Shown here one piece after another: positions 63,542 to 64,000 of a stretch of 64,000 nt of DNA. Origin of the DNA: Salipiger pentaromativorans (GTDB taxonomy: Bacteria > Pseudomonadota > Alphaproteobacteria > Rhodobacterales > Rhodobacteraceae); NCBI RefSeq assembly GCF_024721115.1, contig NZ_JAMDHK010000016.1, positions 132,523 to 196,522 of the forward strand, read 5' to 3'. Position 1 is the first letter of the stretch. Every line of letters starts with the position of its first letter. The position numbers and the translations under genes are program-made. The notes below the pieces were generated by a model. It was not told where the DNA came from, made no database searches, and saw only the letters and a list, made by a program, of their open reading frames with translations.

Positions 63542-64000
63542 ATGTCGATCTGGTCTCCTCCACCCGAAAGCAAGTCCCAAGTCAAACGTGCAGGAAAGCG
63601 TATTGCGGATGGAGTGGGGACAACAGAAGATTTTGATCTTGTGGATCAGTGGCGTTCATCACACGGCTATGTCATTAATACGTTTCAGATTTGGTTGAAG
63701 CGGAAAATCGCAATCAAGCCATACAACGTGGAATTTGCGCAGCGTCTCAAGCGTAGAAACACTGTGATTGACAAGCTACAGCGAAAGAACGATGCGGGCG
63801 ATCCGCTAATCGCAGACGTTTCAGCTATGCATGATTTCGCTGGATGCAGAATGATTTTTGAAAACCTCTCAGATCTTCATGACTTTAGGGATTATGTTAA
63901 TTCGACGGCCGTGATGAAAAACGTCAAGCATGAACTGAGATACCCGCGCGAAAAGTACGACTATATTGAAAAACCCAAGTTCACTGGGTACCGCGGTATC
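63542..64000 (+). CDS. RelA/SpoT-domain protein, partial (runs off the window)
   Basis: An open frame of 153 codons from the ATG at 63542 to the window end, no stop reached, with GGAAG just upstream. RLKRRNTVIDKLQRKND (about 70-86), SAMHDFAGCRMIFENLSDLHDF (about 97-118) and DYIEKPKFTGYRGI (140-153) match the (p)ppGpp synthetase core: the R..K..S..K-like basic patch, the D-x-A-G-x-R motif and the EKPKFTGYRG that precedes a catalytic His. There is no HD hydrolase domain before it, so it is a small synthetase-like or toxin-type protein. Codon use and base composition are clearly lower in GC than in neighbours, suggesting transfer. Confidence 0.8.
   Translation, partial: MSIWSPPPESKSQVKRAGKRIADGVGTTEDFDLVDQWRSSHGYVINTFQIWLKRKIAIKPYNVEFAQRLKRRNTVIDKLQRKNDAGDPLIADVSAMHDFAGCRMIFENLSDLHDFRDYVNSTAVMKNVKHELRYPREKYDYIEKPKFTGYRGI

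Noticed and set aside
63337-63585. 82-codon antisense frame at the low-GC boundary
   Set aside because: Overlaps the start of the RelA/SpoT-domain gene, has no recognisable domain and lies partly in a palindrome. Kept out for lack of support.

Overview
The window is high-GC chromosomal DNA from a marine-type alphaproteobacterium, most likely a Roseobacter-group member of the Rhodobacteraceae (Salipiger/Ruegeria-like). Genus is inference, based on protein sequences, on pairings such as prfA-prmC and pepA-holC, on a DUF4167 protein, AcuI, BCCT and TRAP transporters, and on short intergenic repeats I associate with this group. I see no rRNA, tRNA, CRISPR array, transposase or integrase. About 67 genes are supported; most other open frames are GC-rich shadows of them.

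Layout. 0-7.3 kb (minus strand): an Mla-type lipid transporter (mlaE, mlaF) with alanine racemase, then dnaB, pyrE, a small zinc-protease-like gene and pyrC. 7.5-12.3 kb: a cytochrome b561-YceI fusion, the fatty-acid genes fabD-fabG-acpP, and an orphan ferric-iron binding protein. 12.6-20.3 kb: mazG, two tandem M20 amidohydrolases with an agmatinase-family gene, then DUF1499, prfA, prmC and DUF4167. 20.4-27.9 kb (minus): an envelope operon lptF-lptG-lptD-surA-pdxA-rsmA with overlapping or nearly touching genes. 28-32.3 kb: pepA, a VOC protein, holC, then a membrane retropepsin, MarC and a TetR regulator.

32.7-40.2 kb (plus) is the most distinctive region. It holds an ABC importer of the nitrate/cyanate type, an OsmC-like protein, an acyl-CoA-dehydrogenase-fold protein lacking the usual catalytic Glu, a two-domain rhodanese, cyanase (cynS) and a FAD/NAD(P)H reductase, with a divergent TetR gene. 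Together they look like uptake and breakdown of cyanate or of a compound that yields cyanate plus sulfane sulfur, such as thiocyanate. The chemistry is inferred.

40.2-50.3 kb: an ABC-F ATPase, ndk, a TfoX C-terminal-type protein, an aminotransferase, a CnrH/Y/X-like operon (ECF sigma factor, small membrane anti-sigma candidate, periplasmic sensor) beside a secreted small protein and an EF-hand protein, then bioY, a DUF3445 haem-type protein, an unknown protein and a lytic transglycosylase. 50.5-54.1 kb: glnB-glnA and the NAD(P)H-hydrate repair enzyme. 54.3-63.2 kb: a TRAP transporter (dctP-Q-M), DUF2867, a GntR regulator, DinB, acuI, a universal stress protein and a BCCT transporter. From about 63.37 kb base composition drops sharply. 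A RelA/SpoT-domain gene starts at 63542 and runs off the end, which looks like the edge of an acquired island.

Short intergenic repeats are frequent: a GTATTT/GGAAAGATGAAA motif, AT-rich perfect palindromes that stand out in this GC-rich sequence, and a REP-like GGTGGGCA/TGCCCACC element, including one perfect 29-bp inverted pair.
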